Below are positions 42,896-51,924 of a DNA stretch of 64,000 bases, one piece after another (position 1 is the first letter of the stretch; each line of letters begins with the position of its first letter). The stretch spans positions 62,001 through 126,000 of the forward strand of contig JAOAIP010000038.1 in assembly GCA_026414605.1 (NCBI GenBank), read 5' to 3'. The notes beneath the pieces were generated by a model. The model made no database searches. It was not told the DNA's origin and saw only the letters and a list, made by a program, of their open reading frames with translations. Source of the stretch: Bacteroidia bacterium. GTDB taxonomy: Bacteria > Bacteroidota > Bacteroidia > B-17B0 > Aurantibacillaceae. The position numbers and the translations under genes are program-made.

Positions 42896-44404
42896 TTATT
42901 TGCGTCTTCTATACCATTCAGAGGTATGTTCTTGATTAAGGTTATTATGTTGATATACTCGCCATTTGTTTTTTTCTATTTCAAAAAAACTACTTGAAAA
43001 AATGGCCAAAACATTTTGTTCTTCTTGATTTAAAGGTTCGGATAATAGTTGTGGTTGAAAGTGTTTAGCCACAAATCCTGTATCAAATTTTCCTGAAATA
43101 AAATCGGGATGGCGTAAAACAAATTTACAAAAATCTAATGTAGTTTCTACACCAACAATTTTGTATTCATCAATAGCCCTTAGCATTTTTTCAATAGCGG
43201 CATTTCTATCTTTGGCATGAACAATAAGTTTAGCAATCATTGGGTCATAATAAATAGGAATTTCCATACCTTCTTCGTAACCATCATCTACACGAATACC
43301 GTGTCCTTGTGGACGTTGATACATCAAGAGTTTTCCAACATCAGGTAAAAAATTGTTGAGCGGATCTTCTGCACTTACACGAACTTCAATAGCGTGTCCA
43401 TTGATTTTTAAATCTTCTTGAGAAAAAGAAAGGGGCTCGCCCATTGCGATTTTTATTTGTTCTTTGACAAGATCAAGTCCTGTAATCATCTCTGTAACAG
43501 GATGTTCTACTTGCAAACGGGCATTCACTTCTAAGAAATAAAAGTTACGATGTTTATCTACTAAAAACTCGACTGTTCCTGCATTAGTGTAACCAACGGC
43601 TTTTGCTAATGCTACTGCACATTCACCCATTCTTTTGCGAAGATCATCATTGACAGCAGAGGAAGGGGCTTCTTCTATAACTTTTTGATGTCTTCTTTGA
43701 ATAGAGCATTCGCGTTCAAAAAGATAAACAACATTGCCGTAATGATCGGCTAAAATTTGAACTTCAATGTGTTTAGGTTCTTCGGCGTATTTTTCAATAA
43801 ACACAGCGTCGTCTCCAAAAGCGGAAAGGGCTTCGCTCATAGCACGTTGAATACCTTCTTCAAGTTCATTAATAGTGTTAATCAAACGCATTCCCTTTCC
43901 ACCACCACCAGCAGATGCTTTAATTAATAACGGAAATCCTATTTTTTCGGCTACTTTTTTGGCTTCATCAATACTACGAATAGCCCCATCAGAACCCGAG
44001 ATCATTGGCACTTGTTGTTCTTTAGCAGTTTGTTTGGCACTTAATTTATCGCCAATTTTTCTCATTGCAGAAGGCGGAGGACCTATAAATATAAGCCCTG
44101 CATTGATAACTTTTTCAGCAAAATCCGCATTTTCGCTTAAAAATCCATACCCCGGATGAATAGCATCCGCATTGCATTGCAAAGCAATTTCAATGATTTT
44201 ATCTCCAAGAAGATACGATTGATTAGAAGGTGGAGGACCTATCCTATAACTTTCATCGGCAGATCTTACAAAAGGGGCATGTTTATCTGCATCTGAATAA
44301 ATAGCAACGGTTTTTATACCCATTTCTTTGGCAGAACGGATAACTCTTAAAGCAATTTCACCTCTGTTGGCTATAAGTATTTTTTTTATTTCTCTTTTTT
44401 TCAT
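42896..44404 (-). CDS. accC: Acyl-CoA carboxylase, biotin carboxylase subunit (AccC/PccA-like)
   Basis: A 502-residue biotin carboxylase that uses ATP and bicarbonate to carboxylate biotin. It opens IKKILIANRGEIALRVIRSAKEMGI, with GYGFLSENADFA, the ATP-grasp glycine loop KASAGGGGKGMRLI, and the active-site block NARLQVEHPVTEMITGLDLVKEQI. There is no C-terminal biotinyl domain, so a separate BCCP and carboxyltransferase are needed; neither is adjacent. A C-terminal extension of about 50 residues beyond E. coli AccC is seen in Bacteroidota subunits of acetyl- or propionyl-CoA carboxylase; which of the two cannot be decided here. Confidence 0.88.
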   Translation of the reverse strand: MKKREIKKILIANRGEIALRVIRSAKEMGIKTVAIYSDADKHAPFVRSADESYRIGPPPSNQSYLLGDKIIEIALQCNADAIHPGYGFLSENADFAEKVINAGLIFIGPPPSAMRKIGDKLSAKQTAKEQQVPMISGSDGAIRSIDEAKKVAEKIGFPLLIKASAGGGGKGMRLINTINELEEGIQRAMSEALSAFGDDAVFIEKYAEEPKHIEVQILADHYGNVVYLFERECSIQRRHQKVIEEAPSSAVNDDLRKRMGECAVALAKAVGYTNAGTVEFLVDKHRNFYFLEVNARLQVEHPVTEMITGLDLVKEQIKIAMGEPLSFSQEDLKINGHAIEVRVSAEDPLNNFLPDVGKLLMYQRPQGHGIRVDDGYEEGMEIPIYYDPMIAKLIVHAKDRNAAIEKMLRAIDEYKIVGVETTLDFCKFVLRHPDFISGKFDTGFVAKHFQPQLLSEPLNQEEQNVLAIFSSSFFEIEKNKWRVYQHNNLNQEHTSEWYRRRK

Positions 44405-44420
44405 TTAATCAATTTTGGTG

Positions 44421-44428
44421 CAAATATA
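44421..44428 (-). promoter_or_regulatory. -7 box of the accC-mnmA operon
   Basis: On the minus strand TATATTTG then C matches TAnnTTTG; the accC ATG at 44404 follows 16 bases later. No clear -33 box. Confidence 0.5.
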
Positions 44429-44536
44429 TTTATTAAAATGCTTAATTGTTAGAAGTTAATTAAAAGTAACTATGATTGTTATTCAAAACAATACTGTTTG
44501 TTATTTGGGATTTTAAATTGGATATTTGCAAGTGAT

Positions 44537-45790
44537 ATGAAAGTGTTTTTATTCATAGCACGAAAAATTAGCACGTTTAAAAATAAAGATTTCAACATCT
44601 CTGCACCTGCTATAAAGATTGGGATTGTGGCAGTGAGTTTAGGAATTGCAGTAATGTTGCTTACTGTTTCAGTAATAAAAGGATTTAAACATCAAATTAA
44701 AAACAAATTAAAAAGTTTGACATCCGATATTATAATAATGCCTTATCAATCATCGGAAGATATTACTTCACGTCCTTTAATGATTCAAAAAGATAGTTTG
44801 GAATTGATTAGAAAATCTCATTTTGTCAAATATGCAGAACCAGTATGTATCAAAAATGGGATATTGAAAATTAAAGAAGAAAATGAAGGCATTGTGTTTA
44901 AAGGCGTTTTTCCGAATCATCATTGGGATGTTTTGCAATCCTACTTAATAGAGGGGAACTTTCCAATTTATTCAGATACAGGTATTTCAAAAGAAGTAGT
45001 CATTTCAAAGAAATTAGCAGATAAAATGCAAATTCATTTAAATCAAAAAATAATTGTATATTTTATAGTAAAAGTAGAAAATGAAGAAGGAGAAGAAAAA
45101 ATTGATTATCGTTCTCGTGATTTTTATGTCAAAGGAATTATTAATCCGCAAATGGGAGAATTAGATAATCAATTGATTTATGGAGATGGAAGAATTATTC
45201 AAAAAGTAAACTCTTGGACTTCGAATGCTTATTCTCAAATTGAGATATTTAGTAAAGAAGGACATAGTGGAGAAGAGATCATTGAAAATTTGATTGATAA
45301 ATTGCCTTACAATTATCAATTTGTACCTGTAGAAGATTTGTATAGTAATGTTTTTAATTGGTTGGAAATGATAGATGTGAATGCAGTTGTTATTATTGTT
45401 TTAATGTTGATTGTGGCGGCTGTAAATATGGTATCTGCTTTGATTATTCTTATTCTTGAAAAGGTGAATTTAATAGGCATCTTAAAAGCACTTGGAATGA
45501 ATAATTGGAACATTAAAAATGTTTTTTTAATCATTTCCTTAAAGATATTAGGATGGGGCTTGGTAGTTGGAAATATAATTGCTCTTTTATTCATCTTTCT
45601 TCAGCAAAACTATCATATATTTACATTAAATCCTGATGCTTATTATGTAGATTATATCCCAGTGGAGTGGAATATTATTGATTTTGTATTATTGAATATC
45701 GGAACTATTGTAAACTGTTTGCTTTTTATGTATATACCAACTATTTTAATTAGCAAATTATCGCCATCTCAGATATTACGATGGGAATAA
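44537..45790 (+). CDS. FtsX-like ABC transporter permease (LolC/LolE-type lipoprotein release)
   Basis: A 417-residue permease with one N-terminal helix (KIGIVAVSLGIAVMLLTVSVIKGF), a large periplasmic domain (residues about 50-265) and three C-terminal helices in FtsX arrangement, with NMVSALIILILEKVNLIGILKALGM, the typical coupling region, and a closing LSPSQILRWE. Lol permeases extract lipoproteins from the inner membrane with the ATPase LolD, which is not adjacent. The frame extends to 44498, but the ATG at 44537 (MKVFLFIARKI) matches the family's start with its short cytoplasmic R-K segment. Confidence 0.85.
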   Translation: MKVFLFIARKISTFKNKDFNISAPAIKIGIVAVSLGIAVMLLTVSVIKGFKHQIKNKLKSLTSDIIIMPYQSSEDITSRPLMIQKDSLELIRKSHFVKYAEPVCIKNGILKIKEENEGIVFKGVFPNHHWDVLQSYLIEGNFPIYSDTGISKEVVISKKLADKMQIHLNQKIIVYFIVKVENEEGEEKIDYRSRDFYVKGIINPQMGELDNQLIYGDGRIIQKVNSWTSNAYSQIEIFSKEGHSGEEIIENLIDKLPYNYQFVPVEDLYSNVFNWLEMIDVNAVVIIVLMLIVAAVNMVSALIILILEKVNLIGILKALGMNNWNIKNVFLIISLKILGWGLVVGNIIALLFIFLQQNYHIFTLNPDAYYVDYIPVEWNIIDFVLLNIGTIVNCLLFMYIPTILISKLSPSQILRWE

Positions 45791-45805
45791 GAATTTTGAA
45801 AGATA

Positions 45806-45837
45806 TTTGAAAAAGATGTAAGTTTTACATAATTTTG
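45806..45837 (+). promoter_or_regulatory. -33/-7 promoter of tRNA-Lys
   Basis: TTTG (45806-45809), exactly 20 bases, then TAATTTTG (45830-45837): the best consensus match in the window. Transcription would start near 45844, about 12 bases before the tRNA. Confidence 0.7.
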
Positions 45838-45855
45838 CGGTTGCATTAAACTATT

Positions 45856-45928
45856 GCTTTCTTAGCTCAGTTGGTAGAGCAACTGACTCTTAATCAGTGG
45901 GTCGGGGGTTCGAGTCCCCCAGAAAGCA
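45856..45928 (+). tRNA. tRNA-Lys (CTT)
   Basis: A 73-base cloverleaf: acceptor GCTTTCT pairing perfectly with AGAAAGC, D stem GCTC/GAGC with loop AGTTGGTA, anticodon stem ACTGA/TCAGT with loop CTCTTAA (anticodon CTT, reading AAG), T stem GGGGG/CCCCC with loop TTCGAGT, and discriminator A. The 3' CCA is not encoded. Confidence 0.97.
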
Positions 45929-46004
45929 CTTTGTGAAAAAGTAATGCATTTTTTGCTCTAGAAAATTGTGTGTTTGATTCTTTTTGATTCTAATTATGAT
46001 TTAA

Positions 46005-47921
46005 ATGATTATTAAACATTTGAAGAAAACAGAAAATAGTTTATTTGTTTTATTTTTAATTATTAGTGTAAGTATTGTTGGGTATTTAAATCTTACAGCC
46101 GATTCTCCTTATGATTGTGGCGATGGTGTACAACATTATTTAATTGCTCGTTATTCTTGGGAACATTCGCATTTATTTTTAAGCCTATGGGGAAAGCCGT
46201 TGTTTACCTTATTTGCATCGCCTTTTGCTCAATTTGGATGGAAAGGAATAATTGTATTTCAATTATTATGTGGTATAATAAGTTCTATATTTGGATTTTT
46301 AATCGCTCAGAAATTAGAATTCAAAGTATCTTATTTAATACCTGTATTTATTTTTTTCTCACCTATTTATTTTAATGTTATAAATACGGGATTAACCGAA
46401 TTGTTTTTTTCTTGCTTACTGATTTTGTCTCTATGGTTTTTTGTTACTAAAAAATATAGTGCTTCTGTGATTTTATATTCTTTTCTACCTTATGCGAGAA
46501 TTGAAGGTGTTTTCGTAATGCCATTAGTATTGATTGGACTTTATTTAAGAAAAAAAATACAATTAGTACCATTGTTGTTTACTGGTACAATCATAATTAC
46601 TTTAATAGGTTGGCCTTATTACAAAGATTGGCTATGGGTGATTCATAAAAATTATAGCATAGGTGATGACTATGGCATTAAAGGTAGTTTTTTTCATTAT
46701 TTTAAACAATATAAATTAATTTTCGGATTATGGCATACATATGCTCTTTTACTTGGAATTATGTGGATTTTAATTGATTTTCTCATTAAACATAAAAAAG
46801 AATATATAGTTGAAAAAGGAATGTTGATAGGTCATTTAGTTTTGATATTTTTAGCACATTCCTTTTTCTTTTGGTTTCCTGGTATCAATAATAATTTAGG
46901 GATGCTTCGTTATCTTTCAATGGTAATACCTTTAAGTGCTATTCTATCTACTAATATATTTAATTTCAATTTTAATTTTTCAACAAAACATTCAAAATAC
47001 TTTATTCTGGGTTTTGCATTAATATATGCTATTCTATTAATAAAACAACCCTTTAATCCATATACATATCCCTATCAAGCAAGTGATGAAGAAACAGTTA
47101 TTCAACATTCATTGCCTTTTATCAAAAAGTTAAATCCTGAAAATAAAAAAATTTATTATCATCATCCATTATTTCCATATTTTTTAAAGTTTGATCCATT
47201 TGACTCTAATAAATCCATTACATTTTATCCTGGAACACTGCAAGAATATTCATCAATACCTGATAGTAGTATTATTTTATGGGATTCTCATTTTGGCCCA
47301 CAAGAAGGTGGAACGCCAATTAATGAGTTAATACAAAATTCTAATTATCATCTACAAAAAGTATTTAAGCATTTTTCAACAAAGTTTGCAGTTGCAATTT
47401 TTATAAAACATTCTAATGATCACTATACTATTAAACCTGATACAGAATTTGTGTTTACTCTCAAAGAAGGTAAAATTGAAAAATTGGAAGAACTTAAAGA
47501 TTTTAACGTACCAATTCAACATCCTATGCAAAAAGATAATCCATTTCTTTCTCCGCCCTATTCAATATGTTTTTCAAATGATAATGAATTTGGCCCCGTC
47601 AGTTTTGAAAGAAAAACAACGAATGATTGGTTTATTGGATTTAGTGCAGTAATAAATGCTTTTCCAATGGATAGTATGAGCAAGGTAACATTGGTAACAC
47701 ACGTTGTAGATACTACAAATAATGAAACAAGATATTGGAATGGCTTTAATTTTCCTGATACTTTAAAATTAAATGAATGGAATCGTTTTGAAATTAAAGC
47801 AACTATCAATTATTCATTAAAACCAAAAGAAAAAGTCAGTATTTATATTTGGAATTTTGGTAAAAGAAAATTTTGTGTAGATGATATCCGTTTTACATAT
47901 TATTACATTCCCCAAAATTGA
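46005..47921 (+). CDS. Polytopic GT-C-like glycosyltransferase (ArnT/PMT-like), unassigned
   Basis: A 638-residue membrane protein with about ten helices in residues 10-350 and a soluble periplasmic C-terminal half. The first loop holds SPYDCGDGVQHYLIARYSW, with an acidic residue placed like the catalytic Asp of GT-C enzymes, and helices carry the LTELFFSCLLILSLWF and RIEGVFVMPLVLIGL segments typical of this fold. The C-terminal domain (about 400-638) is beta-rich and includes NEWNRFEIKATI, resembling a carbohydrate-binding-like jelly roll. Substrate unknown. It stands alone after the tRNA and is convergent with the helicase gene. Confidence 0.65.
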   Translation: MIIKHLKKTENSLFVLFLIISVSIVGYLNLTADSPYDCGDGVQHYLIARYSWEHSHLFLSLWGKPLFTLFASPFAQFGWKGIIVFQLLCGIISSIFGFLIAQKLEFKVSYLIPVFIFFSPIYFNVINTGLTELFFSCLLILSLWFFVTKKYSASVILYSFLPYARIEGVFVMPLVLIGLYLRKKIQLVPLLFTGTIIITLIGWPYYKDWLWVIHKNYSIGDDYGIKGSFFHYFKQYKLIFGLWHTYALLLGIMWILIDFLIKHKKEYIVEKGMLIGHLVLIFLAHSFFFWFPGINNNLGMLRYLSMVIPLSAILSTNIFNFNFNFSTKHSKYFILGFALIYAILLIKQPFNPYTYPYQASDEETVIQHSLPFIKKLNPENKKIYYHHPLFPYFLKFDPFDSNKSITFYPGTLQEYSSIPDSSIILWDSHFGPQEGGTPINELIQNSNYHLQKVFKHFSTKFAVAIFIKHSNDHYTIKPDTEFVFTLKEGKIEKLEELKDFNVPIQHPMQKDNPFLSPPYSICFSNDNEFGPVSFERKTTNDWFIGFSAVINAFPMDSMSKVTLVTHVVDTTNNETRYWNGFNFPDTLKLNEWNRFEIKATINYSLKPKEKVSIYIWNFGKRKFCVDDIRFTYYYIPQN

Positions 47922-47950
47922 TTTATTCTAATCCTTTGGAATGTGTAAAA

Positions 47951-50293
47951 TTACACTTTTGTAAGTTTAGCAAATTTAAGAAGCAACACTTTTTGTCCTT
48001 GAGTATCAAATTGAATGATGGCTTTACTGTCTGGCCAATTTCCTGAAATGTTCAAAATAATCCCCTTTCCAAACTTGTCGTGATACACCGTATCTCCTGT
48101 TTTTAAATTTTTATTTTGCAAAGTATCTTCATTGTTTTTAAGAATAGATGCTGATGTATTGGCTTCTTTTATAGATACTAATTTTCTTGGGCTTGATGGT
48201 CTTTGTTGTTCTATCTCCTTTTTAGGATACGAAGGAATATCATCATACGCACTGCTGTAATACGTATCTTGGTTTTTATTATTAATTCCTTTGATGTTGA
48301 TATACTCTTGTGGTAATTCATTAATAAATCTACTTGGTGTCGTAAATGCCGTTCTACCATTTAAAAATCTTTTTTTTGCAAAAGACAAATATACTTTTTC
48401 TTTAGCCCTTGTGACGGCTACATAAAACAAACGTCTTTCTTCTTCAATTTCATCTTCAAACATAGACCTTCCCGATGGAAAAAGTCCTTCTTCTAATCCT
48501 ACCACAAAAACATAAGGAAACTCTAATCCTTTTGAATTATGAATGGTCATCAAACGAACCGCATTATTATTACCATTTTTATCTTTTTCATCTTGAGAAG
48601 TTAATAAACTGACTTCTCTAACAAATTCATCTAAGGTGCGATAGTTGGGCAAATCTTCTAACAAACCCGCATTTGGAATTTCATCAGATAAAGTTCTTTC
48701 TGTTTTTGAAAATTGATCTATAGCATTTAATAACTCATTAATATTTAATACCCGTTCTTTATTATCTTCTGTTGGTGCTTGTTCAAGATGCTTTATGATG
48801 CCTGAAAAATCAATGATTTCTTTGGCTAAAGTAAAAGCGTCTTTTTCAAAAAGATAGTTTTGAAAACTGATGATATGTGTTGTAAAATGTTCAATGCTTT
48901 GAATTTGTTTGTTGCTGAATTGTAATTCGTTTTGTAAAATTCTAACATTTGTCAATAAATCAAAAATAGAAACTTCATTATCAAAAGCATAATTACGAAT
49001 TCGTTCTAATGCAGTATCTCCTATACCTCTTGAAGGATAGTTAATGATTCTTAATAACGCCTCTTCATCTCTTGGATTTAAGACCACCTTAAAATAAGCA
49101 ATAACATCTTTGATTTCTTTTCTTTGATAAAAAGACATTCCACTGACTATTTTATAAGGTATTTGATAAAAACGAAAGGCATCTTCAAATAAACGTGATT
49201 GAGCATTAGTACGGTACAGTATCGTTATATCTTCATACGACACACCATTTTTCTTCAAATTGACAACTTCTTTTGCAATAGTATATGCTTCTTCTTGCCC
49301 ATCTCCATTAATATACAAGTGCAAAGGATCACCTTTAGGATTATTGGTATAAACTTTTTTGGGGATTTGATTTTTATTTCTGCGAATAATGGCATTAGAT
49401 GCTTCCACTATAAATTTAGTACTACGATAATTTTCTTCCAGTTTAAATAATTTATGCGTAGGAAAATCTTTACGAAAATTAGTAACAATGTTATTAATAT
49501 CTGCTCCTCTAAAACTATAAATACTTTGGGCATCATCTCCTACTACACAAATGTTCTGATGATTTTGTGCCAATGCTTTTACAGACAGATATTGCGAAAA
49601 ATTAGTATCTTGAAATTCATCCACTAATATGTACTGAAAAGCATTTTGATATTTTGCTAAAGTGTCAGGAAAATCACGAAATAAAACATTGGTATAATAA
49701 AGCAAATCATCAAAATCCATAGCAGAATTTTTGTGTAATTGCTTTTGATAGGCCTTGTATATTTCTATGAAATATTCTCTTTGAGATTGTTTATCTTGAA
49801 TAAGCAAATCCGAACGCATTTCGTATACAGATGGAGATATCATTTTGTTTTTACATTCTGAAATGCGGGCTAAAACAGATGCGGGCTTATACTTGTTTTT
49901 ATCATCTAACTGCATTCGTTTAATAATATCTGTAATTATTTTTTTACTATCTTCTGTGTCATAAATAGTAAAATTACTGAGATAGTTTAATTTATCTGCT
50001 TCTCTTCGCAATATCTTTGCAAATACAGAATGGAAAGTGCCCATCCATACTTGTTTCGCAAGTTCTTCTCCAACTAATTGACCAATTCTTTGTTTCATCT
50101 CTCCAGCGGCCTTATTCGTAAAGGTCAAAGCCAAGATATTGTAGGGCTTCCATCCTTGTTGTATCAAGTAAGCAATTTTGTAAGTTAATACTCTTGTTTT
50201 GCCAGATCCTGCACCTGCAATTACCATCAAAGGTCCATCTAAATATTCTACGGACAATCTTTGGGCGTTATTTAAATCATTTAAGAAGTCCAT
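47951..50293 (-). CDS. pcrA: ATP-dependent DNA helicase, UvrD/PcrA family
   Basis: A 780-residue superfamily 1A helicase unwinding DNA 3' to 5' in repair and replication-conflict resolution. Motifs: Q motif LNNAQRLSVEY, Walker A AGAGSGKTRVLTYKIA (about 27-42), FTNKAAGEMKQRI (Ia), VDEFQDTN (II), GDDAQSIYSFRGA (III), YRSTKFIVEASN, MTIHNSKGLEFPYVFVVGLEEGLFP (V) and VAVTRAKEKVYLSFA (VI). The C-terminal Tudor-like domain GDTVYHDKFGKGIILNISG, which binds RNA polymerase in PcrA/UvrD, is present. UvrD or PcrA cannot be told apart by eye. The last base pairs lie 29 bases from the convergent gene. Confidence 0.93.
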   Translation of the reverse strand: MDFLNDLNNAQRLSVEYLDGPLMVIAGAGSGKTRVLTYKIAYLIQQGWKPYNILALTFTNKAAGEMKQRIGQLVGEELAKQVWMGTFHSVFAKILRREADKLNYLSNFTIYDTEDSKKIITDIIKRMQLDDKNKYKPASVLARISECKNKMISPSVYEMRSDLLIQDKQSQREYFIEIYKAYQKQLHKNSAMDFDDLLYYTNVLFRDFPDTLAKYQNAFQYILVDEFQDTNFSQYLSVKALAQNHQNICVVGDDAQSIYSFRGADINNIVTNFRKDFPTHKLFKLEENYRSTKFIVEASNAIIRRNKNQIPKKVYTNNPKGDPLHLYINGDGQEEAYTIAKEVVNLKKNGVSYEDITILYRTNAQSRLFEDAFRFYQIPYKIVSGMSFYQRKEIKDVIAYFKVVLNPRDEEALLRIINYPSRGIGDTALERIRNYAFDNEVSIFDLLTNVRILQNELQFSNKQIQSIEHFTTHIISFQNYLFEKDAFTLAKEIIDFSGIIKHLEQAPTEDNKERVLNINELLNAIDQFSKTERTLSDEIPNAGLLEDLPNYRTLDEFVREVSLLTSQDEKDKNGNNNAVRLMTIHNSKGLEFPYVFVVGLEEGLFPSGRSMFEDEIEEERRLFYVAVTRAKEKVYLSFAKKRFLNGRTAFTTPSRFINELPQEYINIKGINNKNQDTYYSSAYDDIPSYPKKEIEQQRPSSPRKLVSIKEANTSASILKNNEDTLQNKNLKTGDTVYHDKFGKGIILNISGNWPDSKAIIQFDTQGQKVLLLKFAKLTKV

Positions 50294-50318
50294 AATTTTT
50301 AATAAAAAATTTATTCCG

Positions 50319-50326
50319 CAAAAATA
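50319..50326 (-). promoter_or_regulatory. -7 box of the helicase gene
   Basis: On the minus strand TATTTTTG followed by CGG matches TAnnTTTG; the ATG at 50293 follows 25 bases later. Confidence 0.5.
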
Positions 50327-50426
50327 AGCAAGTATTTTTAATAAGTTGAACTTATGATTTTAAAAAATGAATTTTAAAACTACACTAAACCATTAAACTT
50401 ATTATTTTACATTGTATATTTTTACC

Positions 50427-50434
50427 TACCTTTG
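50427..50434 (+). promoter_or_regulatory. -7 box of the TlpA-like gene
   Basis: TACCTTTG is the most common -7 form in Bacteroidota; the ATG follows at 50448. A TTTT 18 bases upstream may serve as -33 box. Confidence 0.55.
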
Positions 50435-50447
50435 AGCCAAAAATTGT

Positions 50448-51575
50448 ATGAAAAATTCTTTATTAACTTCATTAGTTATTAGTACCAGTATCGCATTTGT
50501 ATCTTGCGATAGCAAAAAAAACGATGCTTATTTGAGTGGTGAAATAAAAGATGGATCTGGTAAAAAAATATACTTAGATCAACTCACTTCTCAATCTGCT
50601 GTAACTGTAGACAGTGCTACTATTGATGAAAAAGGTCAATTTGCATTCACTCATTTCAAACCCAATTTGAACTTTTATCGTGTAAGAATGGATCAACAAA
50701 ACTTTGCGATATTAGTTTTAGATTCTACTGATAAAGTTACTTTTGTTGCAGATGCCAAAAATTTAGCAGATGCTAAAATTACAGGATCTAAAGAAACAGA
50801 TGCTTTTAATGAGTTTAATGCCATCAGCAAAAAATACAAAACCACAGTAGATTCTTTACAACAATTTTTTCAAGCAGAATTAATGAAAAACCCTAACGAT
50901 TCTGTAAAAATTAATAAACTAAAAACCGATATTGATGCTGTTTATCAAGGATTAATCTCAAAATGGGCAGATGAATTGGCTGCAAAAGTAAAACAACATT
51001 CTGATAAATTTGCTTCTATCATTGCTTTGCAAATGTTAGATCCACAAAAATATCCTGATGTGTATGAACAATTAGATAAAGGATTAGGACTTAAATATCC
51101 CCAACATCCTATGGTGCAAATGTTGCACAAAATGGTAGCAAGACAAGCCGCTTTAGCCCCTGGCACACCTTGTCCTGAAATTGCTTTACCTGGTCCTGAT
51201 GGCAAAGAAGTGCGTTTGTCTTCTTTTAGAGGGAAAATAGTATTGATTGATTTTTGGGCAAGTTGGTGCAAACCTTGTAGAGCAGATATGCCCTTTATGG
51301 TTCAGTTATACAAAAAATACAAAAACAAAGGATTTGAAATTTTAGGCATTTCTCTTGACAAAGAAAAAGAAAATTGGTTACAAGCCATCAAACAAGATGG
51401 TATTACTTGGCCACAAGCCAGTGATTTGAAATTTTGGAACAGTGAGGTTGTTGGTTTATTTAATATAGAAGCGATTCCTTACACAATACTTGTTGATAAA
51501 GAAGGTAAAATTATTGCAAAAGGATTGAGAGGATCAGAATTAGAAGAAAAATTAAAGCAATTATTTGAAAAATAA
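50448..51575 (+). CDS. TlpA-like thioredoxin lipoprotein with N-terminal DUF4369
   Basis: A 375-residue lipoprotein with signal MKNSLLTSLVISTSIAFVSC (lipidated Cys20). Residues 27-120 resemble DUF4369 (AYLSGEIKDGSGKKIYLDQL, ATIDEKGQFAF, FYRVRM), a beta domain typical of Bacteroidota thioredoxin lipoproteins. A helical linker follows, and then the thioredoxin fold from about 235 with active site DFWASWCKPCRADMPFM (Cys-Lys-Pro-Cys), LGISLDKEKENW and the cis-proline segment AIPYTILVDKEGKI. It probably reduces periplasmic disulfides. Monocistronic, with its own promoter; followed by the hairpin array. Confidence 0.9.
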   Translation: MKNSLLTSLVISTSIAFVSCDSKKNDAYLSGEIKDGSGKKIYLDQLTSQSAVTVDSATIDEKGQFAFTHFKPNLNFYRVRMDQQNFAILVLDSTDKVTFVADAKNLADAKITGSKETDAFNEFNAISKKYKTTVDSLQQFFQAELMKNPNDSVKINKLKTDIDAVYQGLISKWADELAAKVKQHSDKFASIIALQMLDPQKYPDVYEQLDKGLGLKYPQHPMVQMLHKMVARQAALAPGTPCPEIALPGPDGKEVRLSSFRGKIVLIDFWASWCKPCRADMPFMVQLYKKYKNKGFEILGISLDKEKENWLQAIKQDGITWPQASDLKFWNSEVVGLFNIEAIPYTILVDKEGKIIAKGLRGSELEEKLKQLFEK

Positions 51576-51643
51576 ACTGCTTTTTATTTATCTCTTTTTG
51601 ACCAATTCTTATCTTTAAGGTATTAGTGAAATTAATTTTAATA

Positions 51644-51842
51644 GTGCCGTAGGCACGATTCTACTCTATATTGTAAGGATGGACTTTAGTCCGTCCAAGA
51701 GATAATAAATCAACATAGAGCCATCGGCTCGGCTCATATTAAATATAGAAAATGAATCGTTCCTACAGAACTCTTTTTTGGTTATTTCTTTTAGTCAATG
51801 GATTAAAGTCCATTGCTATAAGATCTGTTGTTCCTTCGGAAC
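51644..51842 (+). repeat. Hairpin array, copy A: six different palindromes at 30-41 bp spacing
   Basis: In order: GTGCC-GTA-GGCAC (51644-51656), GGAC-TTTA-GTCC (51681-51692), GAGCC-ATC-GGCTC (51718-51730), GTTC-CTACA-GAAC (51759-51771), CAATGGA-TTAAAG-TCCATTG (51796-51815), GTTCC-TTC-GGAAC (51830-51842). Centres are about 37, 37, 41, 40 and 31 bases apart. The whole array recurs inverted at 30283-30485. It fills the 349-base gap between the TlpA-like and M1 peptidase genes, where no ORF is credible. Confidence 0.8.
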
Positions 51843-51924
51843 TACTTTTATAGAAATTAAATCTTATTCAATATCCTAAAAAGTATTTGCCGTTTTCTTT
51901 TTTTTTGATCTATAAAATTTAAGT

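Noticed and set aside
51644-51842. CRISPR-like regular array
   Set aside because: Spacing is regular but the units are different palindromes, not identical repeats, and no cas gene is in the window.
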